From Micromonospora marina (lineage in GTDB: Bacteria; Actinomycetota; Actinomycetes; Mycobacteriales; Micromonosporaceae): a stretch of DNA of 64,000 nt. A program made the translations under genes and the position numbers. This document shows, in pieces, positions 26,697-35,397 of this stretch. The stretch's first letter is position 1. Each line of letters starts with the position of its first letter. The notes beneath the pieces were generated by a model that had not been told where the DNA came from, searched no databases, and saw only the letters and a list, made by a program, of their open reading frames with translations. The stretch is from assembly GCF_900091565.1 (NCBI RefSeq), contig NZ_FMCV01000002.1, forward strand, positions 364,698-428,697, given 5' to 3'.

Positions 26697-28119
26697 GCCG
26701 CAGACGGTGCCGATGCCGCCCACCGGTCCGGCCCGTGGCGGCCGCCGGCCCGGACGGACACTCACCGCCCGCGCCGTGCTCGCCACCTGCGCGGTGGCGC
26801 TGGTGTCGGTGCTCGTCACCGCGCTGGTCGCGGTGCCCCTGGCGGTACGCGGCGCGGAACGCCGGGACCAGGAGGCCCTCGCCGCCCAGGCCCGGCTCGC
26901 CGCCGACGTGCTCCGGGTGCGGCCGGTACGCCAGCGCGACAGCGCCGGCGACCGGCTCATCCGGCAACTGGGCCGGCAGCAGATCGAGGTGTACGTGATC
27001 CGGGACGGGCGGGCCGACCGGCCGGGCCTGCCCGGACCGCTGGTGACGCGGGTGGCCGGCGGCGAGAACGTCTCCGGCCGGCGGCTGATCGAGGGGGAAA
27101 GCCGGCTGGTCGAGGCGCGGGCGCTGCCCGGTGGCGACGGGGTGGTGCTGACCCGGGCCCGCAGCGCCGCGCCCTGGCGGCAGGTGTTGCGCGGACTCTG
27201 GCTGCCGCTGCTCGCCGGACTCGCCGCCGGGGCGGCCGCCGGACTGCTGCTCGCCCGCCGGCTGGCGCGGCCGATCCGTACCGCCGCCACCGCCGCCGCC
27301 CGGCTGCGCGCCGGAGACCGGGCGGTCCGGGTGCCGGTCGAGCCGCCCGACGAGGTGGCCGATCTGGCGCACGCGCTCAACGGCCTGGCCGCCGCGCTCG
27401 CCACGAGCGAGGGGCGGCAGCGCGAGTTCCTGCTCTCCGTCTCGCACGAGCTGCGAACCCCGCTCACCGCCATCCGCGGCTACGCCGAGGCGCTGGCCGA
27501 CGGTGTGATCGAGGCCGACGCGGTGCCGACGACCGGCCGGACCGTGCTCGCCGAGGCCGAACACCTGGACCGGCTGGTCCGCGACCTGCTGGCGCTGGCC
27601 CGGTTGGAGGCGGTCGACTTCCCCCTGGAACCGGTGCCGGTCGACCTGGCCGGGCTCGCCGCCGACGCGGAGCGCACCTGGTCGGGCCGGTGCGCGGCGC
27701 TCGGGGTGCCGTTCCGGTTGGAGACACCCGGGGTGCCGGTGCCGGCGTACACCGATCCGGGCCGGATCCGGCAGGTGGTGGACGGGCTGCTGGAGAACGC
27801 GCTGCGGGTCGTACCGCCGGGGGCGCCGGTGGTGCTCGCGGTCCGGGCCGACGGCCCGGCGGGCGGCGGGGTGCTGGAGGTCCGCGACGGCGGACCCGGC
27901 TTCACCGACGACGACCTGCGGGTGGCGTTCGAGCGGGGCGCGCTGCACGAGCGGTACCGGGGGGTGCGCAAGGTGGGCAGCGGACTGGGCCTGGCGCTCG
28001 CCGCCGGGCTGGTCCGCCGGCTCGGCGGGGACATCGCCGCCGGGCACGCCCCGGAGGGTGGAGCCGCCTTCACCGTCCGGGTGCCCCCGGATCCTTACCC
28101 GGCTCGAACATCGGCCTGA
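26689..28119 (+). CDS. Sensor histidine kinase
   Basis: 476 aa. A first membrane segment (ARAVLATCAVALVSVLVTAL, residues ~25-45), a short extracytoplasmic sensor of ~110 residues, and a second membrane segment (LWLPLLAGLAAGAAAGLLLA, about residues 167-186) precede a HAMP domain. The dimerisation H-box is SVSHELRTPLTAIRGYAEAL. The ATPase domain shows LLENALRVVPP, RDGGPGF and GSGLGLALAAGLVRRLGG. Signal unknown; the lipoprotein just downstream may be its target or accessory. Confidence 0.92.
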   Translation: MPEPQTVPMPPTGPARGGRRPGRTLTARAVLATCAVALVSVLVTALVAVPLAVRGAERRDQEALAAQARLAADVLRVRPVRQRDSAGDRLIRQLGRQQIEVYVIRDGRADRPGLPGPLVTRVAGGENVSGRRLIEGESRLVEARALPGGDGVVLTRARSAAPWRQVLRGLWLPLLAGLAAGAAAGLLLARRLARPIRTAATAAARLRAGDRAVRVPVEPPDEVADLAHALNGLAAALATSEGRQREFLLSVSHELRTPLTAIRGYAEALADGVIEADAVPTTGRTVLAEAEHLDRLVRDLLALARLEAVDFPLEPVPVDLAGLAADAERTWSGRCAALGVPFRLETPGVPVPAYTDPGRIRQVVDGLLENALRVVPPGAPVVLAVRADGPAGGGVLEVRDGGPGFTDDDLRVAFERGALHERYRGVRKVGSGLGLALAAGLVRRLGGDIAAGHAPEGGAAFTVRVPPDPYPARTSA

Positions 28120-28177
28120 CCGTCCGCTCGCGTCGGTGCGGAACGCTCGGGTCGTCACCGCGAGGAGAGGACCACAG

Positions 28178-28765
28178 ATGAGACGTCAGCGAATCGTCAC
28201 CGGCGCCACCGCACTGCTCGCCGCCGCGGCGCTCGCGCTCACCGGGTGCGGCGTGGGCCGCTCCGGCGCGGCGCCGGACGACGCAATCGAGGTGAGCGCC
28301 GCCCTGGGAGTGGACGGCCAGGCGCTCGCCGCGCTCGGCGTCGACGCCGACGAACTGGACGTGGACCCGGTCGCCGCGCCGGCACCCTCCGGTACGCCGC
28401 AGGCCGGGCCGGACGGCAAGGGCGAGCGGGCGAAGGACGGGCACAAGCGGCACCGGGCCCGGGTGCTGCTGCGGCGCAACACGCTGCACGGCGAGGCGGT
28501 GGTGCGGACCAAGGACGGCGGTACGAAGACCGTCGCGGTCCAGCGCGGCGAGGTGACCGCGATCGACGACCGGTCGGTGACCGTGAAGTCCACCGACGGC
28601 TTCACCGTGACGTGGACGTTCGGTGCGGAACTGCGGGTGGTCGAGCGACGGACCACGATCCGATCGGCCGACATCAAGGTCGGTGCGACGGTCGGGGTGG
28701 CCGGCGCCAAGGAGGGCGACAAGAGCGTGGCCCGGCTCGTCGTGGTACCACTTCGCCAGGAATAG
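28178..28765 (+). CDS. Putative lipoprotein with small beta-rich domain (DUF5666-like)
   Basis: 195 aa from the ATG at 28178 with GAGGAGAGG upstream. The lipobox is LALTGCG (Cys about 24). A linker with a basic patch (KGERAKDGHKRHRARV) leads to an ~80-residue beta domain (VTAIDDRSVTVKSTDGFTVT, then KVGATVGVAGAKEG) similar to DUF5666-type domains. It is placed 58 bases after the kinase gene, suggesting co-transcription. Confidence 0.7.
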   Translation: MRRQRIVTGATALLAAAALALTGCGVGRSGAAPDDAIEVSAALGVDGQALAALGVDADELDVDPVAAPAPSGTPQAGPDGKGERAKDGHKRHRARVLLRRNTLHGEAVVRTKDGGTKTVAVQRGEVTAIDDRSVTVKSTDGFTVTWTFGAELRVVERRTTIRSADIKVGATVGVAGAKEGDKSVARLVVVPLRQE

Positions 28766-28844
28766 GGTGCCCGGGCTGTCGTGACCTGAGCAATGTGCCA
28801 GGCTACGCTATGCCCCGACCTGCCATCGCCTCCGTGGAGATTCC

Positions 28845-29555
28845 GTGAAGCTCTCGATCCTCATGCCGGTCTACAACGAGGAAGAACGTATCGCGGATGC
28901 CCTCAAGCAGGCGTTGGCGGTGGACTACCCCTGCGAGATCGAGCTCGTCGTCGTGGACGACGGCAGCCGGGACGGCACCGGTGAGATCCTCGGCCGCGTG
29001 GACGACGCCCGCCTGCGGGTGATCACCCACCAGCGCAACGCCGGTAAGGGCGCGGCCATCAAGACGGCGGTCGACAGCGCCGAGGGCGAATACATGGTCA
29101 TCCTCGACGCCGACCTGGAGTACGACCCGCAGGACATCCCGCGCCTGCTGGAGCCGGTGCTCGACGGCCGGGCGAGAGTCGTCTACGGCAACCGGACCTT
29201 CGGCAGCCACAGCTCGTACAGCTTCTGGTACGTGATGGGCAACAAGGGCGTCACGCTCGCTGCGAACGTGCTCTACAACTCCTACATCGGCGACCTGGAG
29301 ACCTGCTTCAAGCTGATGCCGCTGGAGCTGTACCGCTCGCTGCAGGTCCGCTCCCGCGGCTTCGGCATGGAGGCGGAGGTCACCGGCAAGCTGCTGCGCC
29401 GCCGCATCCGGCCCTACGAGGTGCCGATCAGCTACCGTGCGCGGGGCCGCGAGGAGGGTAAGAAGATCACCTGGAAGGACGGCGTCGAGGCGATCTGGAT
29501 CCTGGCCCGCGAGCGGGCCCGCCGCCGCCCGGCCGGTCCCGCCGCCGCGCACTGA
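28845..29555 (+). CDS. Glycosyltransferase family 2 (polyprenyl-phosphate sugar synthase-like)
   Basis: 236 aa, GTG start with GGAG upstream. KLSILMPVYNEEERI, ELVVVDDGSRDGT, NAGKGAAIKTAVDSAEGEYM and the metal site ILDADLEYDPQDIPRLL give the classical DPM1-like GT-A core; no C-terminal membrane helices are present. Such enzymes move mannose or glucose from a nucleotide sugar onto polyprenyl phosphate. No partner gene is adjacent. Confidence 0.87.
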   Translation: MKLSILMPVYNEEERIADALKQALAVDYPCEIELVVVDDGSRDGTGEILGRVDDARLRVITHQRNAGKGAAIKTAVDSAEGEYMVILDADLEYDPQDIPRLLEPVLDGRARVVYGNRTFGSHSSYSFWYVMGNKGVTLAANVLYNSYIGDLETCFKLMPLELYRSLQVRSRGFGMEAEVTGKLLRRRIRPYEVPISYRARGREEGKKITWKDGVEAIWILARERARRRPAGPAAAH

Positions 29556-29565
29556 GCCCGTACGA

Positions 29566-29609
29566 CGGAACCCCGCGATCCCGGCACCGGCCGAGGTCGC
29601 GGGGTTCCG
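29566..29609. terminator. Bidirectional hairpin terminator
   Basis: A perfect 13-bp inverted repeat (29566-29578 and 29597-29609) with an 18-base loop lies between the convergent GT2 and transketolase genes. Confidence 0.75.
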
Positions 29610-29624
29610 CCGTGTCCGGGCCGC

Positions 29625-30512
29625 TCAGGTGAGGAACGCGTCGACCGAGCGGCGCAGCCCGGCGGCGTCCAGTCCGTGCCAGCGTTCGTGGTCCTCGGCG
29701 CTGCCGTACCGGCGCAGGTCCCCGCGGCCCACCCCGAGCGCGAGCAGCCGGTGCGGCCGGTCGGCCAGCGTCTCCGACACCACCCGGGTCGAGGTGCCCG
29801 CCAGGTACGGCTCGACCAGGATCACCTCGGTGCCGGCGAGCGCCCGCAACCCGGCGGTGTCGAACGGCCGGGGCCGGTGGGTGTACGCCACGGTGACCGG
29901 CCGGTCGGCCGTCGCCTCCACCGCCGCGTCGAGCACCGGACCGACAGCCACCAGCAGCGGCGCTCCCGGCCCGGCGTCCCGGACCACGTGCAGGTCACCC
30001 GCCTGCGGGTGAGCCTGCGTGTTGGCCTGGACGGACAACCGCAGGTACGCCGAGTCCTGCCCGCACACGGCGTCGCGCAGCAGCGGCCGGACCTCGTCCG
30101 GGTGCCCCGGCACGTGCACGGTCCAGCCGTCGAGCGTGTCCAGCAGCGCCACGTCCGCCGGCCCGAGGTGGGTGCGTCCCGCCGCCGCCCGGTCGTACGA
30201 GCCGCCGATGCCGACGAGCACCGCGCCGACGTCCTGGTGGTCGAGGTCCAGTTTGATCTGCTCGTACGCCCGCTCGACCAGGAACGGGGCGTAGCTGTGC
30301 ACGATCGGCCGCTGCCCGGTCAGCGCCAGCCCACCGGCCACCCCGATCATCAGCTGCTCCCGGATCCCCACGTTGATCACCCGGTCCGGGTACCGGGCGG
30401 CGGCCGGTTCGAACGCGGCGGCGGAGATGTCGGCGAGCACGACTGTCGTACGCGGATCGGCGAGCACCTCCTCGGTGCTGGTCACGAACGCGTCCCGCAT
30501 GGTGCTGCTCAT
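29625..30512 (-). CDS. Transketolase C-terminal subunit
   Basis: 295 aa from the ATG at 30512 (GGGAG upstream); a GTG two codons earlier overlaps the previous stop. It has the pyrimidine-binding (Pyr) domain with VINVGIREQLMIGVAGGLAL and the C-terminal transketolase domain (VILVEPYLAGTSTRVVSETL). This is the second half of a split transketolase; the first half is the gene upstream with a two-base gap between the ATG and its stop. It transfers C2 units in the pentose phosphate pathway or a related sugar reaction. Confidence 0.88.
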   Translation of the reverse strand: MSSTMRDAFVTSTEEVLADPRTTVVLADISAAAFEPAAARYPDRVINVGIREQLMIGVAGGLALTGQRPIVHSYAPFLVERAYEQIKLDLDHQDVGAVLVGIGGSYDRAAAGRTHLGPADVALLDTLDGWTVHVPGHPDEVRPLLRDAVCGQDSAYLRLSVQANTQAHPQAGDLHVVRDAGPGAPLLVAVGPVLDAAVEATADRPVTVAYTHRPRPFDTAGLRALAGTEVILVEPYLAGTSTRVVSETLADRPHRLLALGVGRGDLRRYGSAEDHERWHGLDAAGLRRSVDAFLT

Positions 30513-30514
30513 GG

Positions 30515-31198
30515 TCACTCCCCGTCCGTGACGACCGCGACGACGGCGTGGGGCCGGTGGCCGTCGTGCCCGGTGAGGGCGGCGTGCAGGGCGTCGTGGT
30601 CGCGCCCGTCGACGGTGGCGGCGCTCCACCCGTTCACCGTGAACCGGCTCGCCGCGCCGCCCGGCCAGCCGTACGTGGCCGAGCGGTTGTCCAGAAGGAT
30701 CGCGGTGAGGTTGCCCAGTCCGGTCGCGCCCGCGTACGCGATCGCCTCGTGGTTGGAGCCCTCGTCCAGCTCGGCGTCGCCGAGCAGCACGTACACCCGG
30801 GGTCCGGTGCGGCCCTGGGACCGCAGCCCGAGCGCGGTGCCGACGCCGAGCCCGAGCCCGTGGCCCAGTGAACCGGAACCGATCTCCACGCCCGGCACCA
30901 GCGTCCGGTCCGGATGGTCGCCGAGCCGGCTCGCCGGGCCGCCCTGGTCGTCCAGCCACTCGGCCGGCAGGAAGCCGCGGGCGGCGAGCAGCGCGTAGTA
31001 CCCGGCGACCGCGTGCCCCTTGGAGAGCAGGAATCGGTCGCGGTCCGGGTCGTCCAGGGTGGCCGGGGTGATCCGGAGCACCCGGTCGTAGAGCACCTGG
31101 AGCACGTCGAGCGTCGAGTACACGTTGGCGCCGAACTCGCGGCCGGCGCGCACCCGGTTAAGGAACGCGCCCAGGTCGGTGGCGGTGGTCGTCGTCAT
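30515..31198 (-). CDS. Transketolase N-terminal (TPP-binding) subunit
   Basis: 227 aa, short for this subunit (families usually ~270 aa). SKGHAVAGYYALLAARGFL, GVEIGSGSLGHGLGLGVGTA and the TPP/Mg motif LLGDAELDEGSNHEA...LDNR are present. It is translated together with the C-terminal subunit. The gene starts 46 bases from the divergent soxR, with a SoxR/MerR-like palindrome in between, so redox control is plausible. Confidence 0.87.
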   Translation of the reverse strand: MTTTTATDLGAFLNRVRAGREFGANVYSTLDVLQVLYDRVLRITPATLDDPDRDRFLLSKGHAVAGYYALLAARGFLPAEWLDDQGGPASRLGDHPDRTLVPGVEIGSGSLGHGLGLGVGTALGLRSQGRTGPRVYVLLGDAELDEGSNHEAIAYAGATGLGNLTAILLDNRSATYGWPGGAASRFTVNGWSAATVDGRDHDALHAALTGHDGHRPHAVVAVVTDGE

Positions 31199-31214
31199 AC
31201 CGATAGCCTCGGAC

Positions 31215-31230
31215 TTGAAGCGAACTTCAA
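31215..31230. promoter_or_regulatory. MerR/SoxR-type operator palindrome
   Basis: TTGAAG-CGAA-CTTCAA, a perfect 6-bp inverted repeat with a 4-base centre, lies in the 46-base gap between the transketolase and soxR start codons. On the minus strand a TTGAAG followed 19 bases later by TATCGG gives the long spacer typical of MerR-family promoters, although that -10 would lie very close to the start codon. Confidence 0.6.
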
Positions 31231-31244
31231 CTCAAGGCCGTGTG

Positions 31245-31697
31245 ATGCACGAAGCAACACTGACCATCGGGCAACTCGCCGACCGTAGCGGCGTCGCCCC
31301 CTCGGCGCTGCGCTACTACGAGCGGCTCGGCCTGATCCACGCCGCCCGTACCGGCGGTAACCAGCGCCGCTACGCCCGCACCGAGCTGCGCCGGGTGGCA
31401 TTCATCCGGATCTCCCAGCAGGTGGGTGTCTCGCTGGACGAGATCCGGGCGGCGCTGGATTCGCTGCCGTCGGGGCGTACCCCCACGCCCGACGACTGGG
31501 CCGCGCTGTCCCGCGCCTGGCGGGACCGGCTGGACGAGCGGATCCGACTGCTCGGCAAGCTCCGCGACGACCTGGACGGCTGCATCGGCTGCGGCTGCCT
31601 GTCGTTGCAGCGCTGCACCCTCTACAACCCCGGTGACTCCCTCGCCGCCGAAGGTGCCGGCCCGCGCCTCATGCTCCCGCGCCTCGGCCAGGGCTGA
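31245..31697 (+). CDS. soxR: Redox-sensitive transcriptional activator SoxR
   Basis: 150 aa from the ATG at 31245 (AAGG upstream). MerR-type helix-turn-helix: TIGQLADRSGVAPSALRYYE (residues ~6-25), then RRYARTELRRVAFI. The C-terminal cluster CIGCGCLSLQRCTLYNPGD holds the four Cys that bind the [2Fe-2S] centre in SoxR. In actinobacteria SoxR senses redox-active compounds. It is divergent from the transketolase pair and convergent (three bases apart) with a quinone oxidoreductase. Confidence 0.92.
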   Translation: MHEATLTIGQLADRSGVAPSALRYYERLGLIHAARTGGNQRRYARTELRRVAFIRISQQVGVSLDEIRAALDSLPSGRTPTPDDWAALSRAWRDRLDERIRLLGKLRDDLDGCIGCGCLSLQRCTLYNPGDSLAAEGAGPRLMLPRLGQG

Positions 31698-31700
31698 CCC

Positions 31701-32675
31701 TCACCGGACCAGCAGCACCTTGCCCAGGTGGTCGTTGGTCTCCACCAGGCGGTGCGCGGCGGCGGCGTCGGCCATGTCCACCCGGGCGTGCACCACCGGC
31801 CGGATCCGGCCCGCCTCCACCAGGGGCCACACCTGCTCGCGTACGCCCCTGGCGATCGCCGTCTTCTGCTCGACCGGGCGGGACCGTAACGCGGTCGCAT
31901 GCACCGCCGCCCGTTTCGCCAGCAACATCCCCAGATCGAGTTCGCCCTTGCGCCCGCCCTGCATGCCGATCACCACGAGCCGCCCGCCGGTCGCCAGCGC
32001 CGCCACGTTCCGGGGCAGGTAGGACGCGCCCATGATGTCCAGGATCACGTCCGCGCCCCGGCCGCCGGTGACCCGGCGTACCTCGTCGACGAAATCCTGC
32101 TCGCGGTAGTCGATCGTGTGCGCGGCGCCCAGCTCGCGCAGCCGCTCGTGCTTGGCCGAGCGGGCGGTCACCACCACGGTCGCGCCGAGCGCCACGCCGA
32201 GCTGGATCGCGAACGTACCGATCCCGCTGCCGCCGCCGTGCACCAGCAGCGTGTCTCCCTCGGTCAGCCGGGCCAGGTCCACCACGTTCGACCAGACCGT
32301 GCAGGCCACCTCCGGCAGCGCCGCCGCGTCCACCAGGTCGACCCCGGCCGGCACCGGCAGCAACTGCCCGGCCGGCACCGCGACCTGCTCGGCGTAGCCG
32401 CCGCCGGCCAGCAACGCGCAGACCTCCTGGCCCACCCACCAGCCGGTCACGCCGGGACCGAGCGCACGCACCGTCCCCGAACACTCCAGACCGGGGTACG
32501 CCGACGCGCCCGGCGGCGGCGGGTAGTGCCCCTGCCGCTGCAACAGGTCGGCCCGGTTCACCGCGCTGGCCCGCACCTCCACGACGACCTCACCGGGGCC
32601 GGGCTCCGGATCCGGCACGTGGGTCCAGACGAGCGCCTCGGGTCCGCCGGGTTTCGTGATCGTGACTGCGCGCAT
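31701..32675 (-). CDS. NAD(P)H-quinone oxidoreductase (zinc-independent MDR, PIG3-like)
   Basis: 324 aa. RASAVNRADLLQRQGHYPPP, YPGLECSGTVRALGPGV, and the nucleotide-binding loop LLVHGGGSGIGTFAIQLGVALG (about residues 142-163) identify the PIG3/TIGR02824 type of quinone oxidoreductase. Zinc-binding Cys are absent. It reduces quinones and similar electrophiles with NADPH. The stop codon lies three bases from that of soxR, a pairing that fits a redox stress theme. Confidence 0.9.
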   Translation of the reverse strand: MRAVTITKPGGPEALVWTHVPDPEPGPGEVVVEVRASAVNRADLLQRQGHYPPPPGASAYPGLECSGTVRALGPGVTGWWVGQEVCALLAGGGYAEQVAVPAGQLLPVPAGVDLVDAAALPEVACTVWSNVVDLARLTEGDTLLVHGGGSGIGTFAIQLGVALGATVVVTARSAKHERLRELGAAHTIDYREQDFVDEVRRVTGGRGADVILDIMGASYLPRNVAALATGGRLVVIGMQGGRKGELDLGMLLAKRAAVHATALRSRPVEQKTAIARGVREQVWPLVEAGRIRPVVHARVDMADAAAAHRLVETNDHLGKVLLVR

Positions 32676-32690
32676 GGTTCAGTCTTACCC

Positions 32691-32890
32691 GATCTGCCCG
32701 TCGGTCCACGCGCGGGCGAGGATCTCCGCCACCGTCATGTCGGCCTGCCGCTGACGATCATGCGGCCGAACACGTCGCCGCGCAGATGCACCGCCCGGGG
32801 CAGCCGCCGCGCCGGCCCGTCGGCCACTGTGGACTTACCGGCCGCCATGATTCGCTGATCAGCACCACTGCCGGGCCCTCCCACACGCAC
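32691..32890 (-). pseudogene. Decayed P-loop nucleotide kinase (AAA_33/Zeta-like) remnant
   Basis: Reading the minus strand, PAVVLIS, then MAAGKSTVADGPARRLP, then AVHLRGDVFGRMIVSGR match the N-terminus of small P-loop kinases, but they are in different frames. A shift occurs just before the Walker A lysine region. A second break after SGRPT joins directly to what looks like a C-terminal end (TVAEILARAWTDGQIG, stop). Most of the protein is missing, so this is a frameshifted, internally deleted relic beside tRNA-Ser. Confidence 0.65.
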
Positions 32891-32982
32891 ACATTCCGGC
32901 AAGGGAGGTGGGACGGCGGCTTGCCCGACACGGGGTTCGTGGCAGACTGGTCCCCGGTCGCGCACCCCTCGGGGGCGTGCCG

Positions 32983-33069
32983 GGAGGGTTCGCCTAGTGG
33001 CCGATGGCGCTGGTCTTGAAAACCGGTAAGGCAGCGATGTCTTCGTGGGTTCGAATCCCACACCCTCCG
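32983..33069 (+). tRNA. tRNA-Ser (TGA)
   Basis: GGAGGGT/ACCCTCC acceptor stem, a long serine-type variable arm, anticodon loop CTTGAAA giving TGA, and the TPsiC segment GGGTTCGAATCCC. The discriminator is G; CCA is not encoded. 87 bases. Confidence 0.95.
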
Positions 33070-33364
33070 CCCGTCGTTGATCTCCCGTGACGCAGCTCAG
33101 CTCATGCGCCAGTGCCAGAGTGGTCCGCTGGTGTGGCATGCGTGGGGGGACTGCCCATCGCCGCTCACCCCGGCCAACGGTCAGCCGGTGACTACCAGGT
33201 GTTCATCCGCGATCCGTGCGTCAGCCCAACGTAGCGACCAGCGCGACGGCCGTGAGGGCCGCGATGTGGGCGACGGCACGGCAGGGCGGGGAACGGCGGG
33301 TCGGCGGAACAGCGGGAGCATCGGGCCGGTTGTAGGCTGCGGGCGGCGACGGCGGGAGGCTCTG
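33070..33364. other. Intergenic region after tRNA-Ser
   Basis: About 295 bases with no supported gene. A minus-strand open frame ending near 33221 reads as a short hydrophobic tail (AHIAALTAVALVATLG) but lacks a clear start. It precedes the GTG of the AlkD-like gene, which has GGGAGG upstream. Confidence 0.4.
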
Positions 33365-34054
33365 GTGGCGGATACGACGACGGTGTCCGGCGTGACGGCC
33401 GAGCTGGCCGCGCTCGACGACCCGAAGATCCGCGCGGTCAACGAGCGCCACGGCGACGACCACGGGGTCAACCTGGGCAGGCTGCGGGCGATCGCCAAGC
33501 GCCTGAAGACACAGCAGGAGTTGGCCCGCGAGCTGTGGGCCACCGGTGACAGCGCGGCCCGGCTGCTGGCGCTGCTGATCTGCCGGCCGAAGGCGTACGG
33601 GCGGGACGAGCTGGACGCCATGCTGCGCGAGGCGCGGACACCGAAGGTGCACGACTGGCTCGTGAACTACGTGGTGAAGAAGAGCCCGCACGCCGAGCCG
33701 CTGCGCCTGGCCTGGTCGGCCGACCCGGATCCGGTGGTGGCGAGCGCCGGCTGGGCGCTGACCGTCGACCGGGTGGCGCGGAATCCGGACGGGCTGGACC
33801 TGGCCGGCCTGCTCGACGTGATCGAGGCGGAGATGGCGACCGCGCCGGACCGCCTCCAGTGGGCGATGAACCACTGCCTGGCGCAGATCGGGATCGAGCA
33901 CGCCGCGTACCGGGACCGCGCGATCGGGATCGGGGAGCGGCTCGGGGTGCTCAAGGACTATCCGACGCCGCCGGGCTGCACGTCGCCGTACGCGCCGGTC
34001 TGGATCAACGAGATCGTGCGCAGGCAGCACGGTGGGGCGGCCGACGGGGTATGA
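33365..34054 (+). CDS. DNA alkylation repair protein (AlkD-like HEAT repeats)
   Basis: 229 aa from a GTG at 33365 with GGGAGG eight bases upstream. It is all helical, with successive HEAT-like units ([79 protein letters not shown]). This is the layout of AlkD-family glycosylases and their actinobacterial relatives. No membrane segment is seen. Exact lesion specificity cannot be inferred. Confidence 0.75.
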   Translation: MADTTTVSGVTAELAALDDPKIRAVNERHGDDHGVNLGRLRAIAKRLKTQQELARELWATGDSAARLLALLICRPKAYGRDELDAMLREARTPKVHDWLVNYVVKKSPHAEPLRLAWSADPDPVVASAGWALTVDRVARNPDGLDLAGLLDVIEAEMATAPDRLQWAMNHCLAQIGIEHAAYRDRAIGIGERLGVLKDYPTPPGCTSPYAPVWINEIVRRQHGGAADGV

Positions 34055-34094
34055 AGGGGCGCAGGACATTCGCGTACCCGGAAGGACCGTTTCG

Positions 34095-34628
34095 ATGACC
34101 CTGGAACGACCGATCGCCCCGGACCCGTACGAGTTGCTGCCGACGGTGCCGTCGTTCGACCTGACCAGCGACGACGTGCACAACGGCGAGCCGATGGACG
34201 CGCGGTACGCGCACGGCAGCACCGGCGGCGGGAACGTCTCACCGCAGCTGTCCTGGTCGGGTTTCCCGGCCGAGACCAAGAGCTTCGTGGTCACGTGCTT
34301 CGACCCGGACGCCCCGACGGGCAGCGGCTTCTGGCACTGGGTGCTGGTGAACCTGCCCGCGTCGGTCACCGAGCTGCCGGGCGGCGTGCGGGAGGCCGAC
34401 CTGGGCGGCGCGTTCAGCGTCCGCAACGACTACGGCGACACCGGCTACGGCGGTGCTGCGCCGCCGCCCGGGGACCGGCCGCACCGGTACGTGTTCGCGG
34501 TGCACGCGGTGGACGTGGACCGCCTCGACATCCCCGCCGGGGCCAGCCCGGCCTTCGTCGGCTTCAACCTGGCGTTCCACACCCTGGCCCGCGCGGTCAT
34601 CCGCCCCACGTACCAGATCAAGGAGTGA
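34095..34628 (+). CDS. YbhB/YbcL family (PEBP, Raf kinase inhibitor-like) protein
   Basis: 177 aa from the ATG at 34095, GGAAGGA upstream. The phosphatidylethanolamine-binding protein core is clear: [40 protein letters not shown], then [20 protein letters not shown] and [13 protein letters not shown]. It is cytosolic. The stop codon touches the 58-bp palindrome. Confidence 0.92.
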   Translation: MTLERPIAPDPYELLPTVPSFDLTSDDVHNGEPMDARYAHGSTGGGNVSPQLSWSGFPAETKSFVVTCFDPDAPTGSGFWHWVLVNLPASVTELPGGVREADLGGAFSVRNDYGDTGYGGAAPPPGDRPHRYVFAVHAVDVDRLDIPAGASPAFVGFNLAFHTLARAVIRPTYQIKE

Positions 34629-34686
34629 ATGTAAGGAAGGGCCCCTTGTTAACAGACGTCTGTTAACAAGGGGCCCTTCCTTACAT
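34629..34686. repeat. Perfect 58-bp palindrome (29-bp arms, no spacer)
   Basis: Every one of the 29 base pairs from 34629/34686 to the centre at 34657/34658 matches. It contains GTTAAC and AAGGGGCCCTTCC segments, is markedly richer in A/T than the flanks, and directly follows the YbhB stop. It includes the TAA stop of the opposing methyltransferase. It can act as a bidirectional terminator, and its form suggests a dispersed palindromic repeat. Confidence 0.9.
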
Positions 34687-35397
34687 CTCAGCGGGGACGC
34701 GGGCGACGGCGAAGACGGACTGGCCGAACGGCGGCCGGACGCGCTGCTCGGCGGCCTTGGTGACGGGCAGGACCAGAGTGTCGTAGACCTTCACCATCGG
34801 GCCCTCCTTCGGCATCAGCCGGAAGACCTTGGTGGCCATGAAGTAGCCGATCAGGCCGAGCGCGTTGGCGTAGTGGATCCGCTCGACGGTGAGGCCCGCC
34901 TCGGTCATCGCCGCGCCGAGCGTCTTCTTCGTGTAGCGGCGGACGTGGCCGGTGGCGATGTCGGCGGGGCTCATGGCGAACTGGAACGCCGGCACGATGA
35001 TGACCACGGCGCCGCCGGGGCGGACGAGATCCCGCATGCTGCGCAGCGCGCCCACGTGGTCGTCGATGTGCTCCAGCACGTTGTAGGAGACGGCGGCGCT
35101 GTAGTCGCCGCGCTCGTGGTGCGGGAGCAGCATCTGCCGGACCTCGACGCCCGGGTGGTCGGACAGCCGCTCCTTGAGCTGGATCAGCCGGTCCGGGTCG
35201 GCCTCGGTGGCGGTGATCCGGGGCGCGTGGGCGGCCCAGGCGGAGGCGTAGTCGCCCAGGCCACTGCCGATCTCGATCGGGTTGTCACCGAGGTAGGGCA
35301 CCGCCAGCTCGACGAACCACTGCCGGTGGTTGACAGCCGTCGCGAGGCCTTCGAGCACCTCGGACTGGACGCGCTGATCCCCAGTGATTTCTGCCAT
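34681..35397 (-). CDS. Class I SAM-dependent methyltransferase
   Basis: 238 aa from the ATG at 35397 (GAGG upstream). SAM-binding motif I is PIEIGSGLGDYASAWA (about residues 37-52). ITATEADPDRL and SYNVLEHIDDHVGALRSMRDLVRPGGAVVI follow. A C-terminal hydrophobic stretch near ALGLIGYFMATKVF may touch the membrane. The last residues and the TAA stop are encoded inside the 58-bp palindrome. It is divergent from the large membrane protein; the acceptor may be a glycan or lipid. Confidence 0.85.
   Translation of the reverse strand: MAEITGDQRVQSEVLEGLATAVNHRQWFVELAVPYLGDNPIEIGSGLGDYASAWAAHAPRITATEADPDRLIQLKERLSDHPGVEVRQMLLPHHERGDYSAAVSYNVLEHIDDHVGALRSMRDLVRPGGAVVIIVPAFQFAMSPADIATGHVRRYTKKTLGAAMTEAGLTVERIHYANALGLIGYFMATKVFRLMPKEGPMVKVYDTLVLPVTKAAEQRVRPPFGQSVFAVARVPAEM

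Noticed and set aside
32735..33139. Minus-strand ORFs across tRNA-Ser with a WDSNPRRHRCLTG-type peptide
   Set aside because: Antisense translation of a tRNA gene; only the kinase-like pieces at 32691-32890 have family similarity.
33221..33364. Small hydrophobic minus-strand peptide
   Set aside because: No start codon with a ribosome-binding site and no family similarity.
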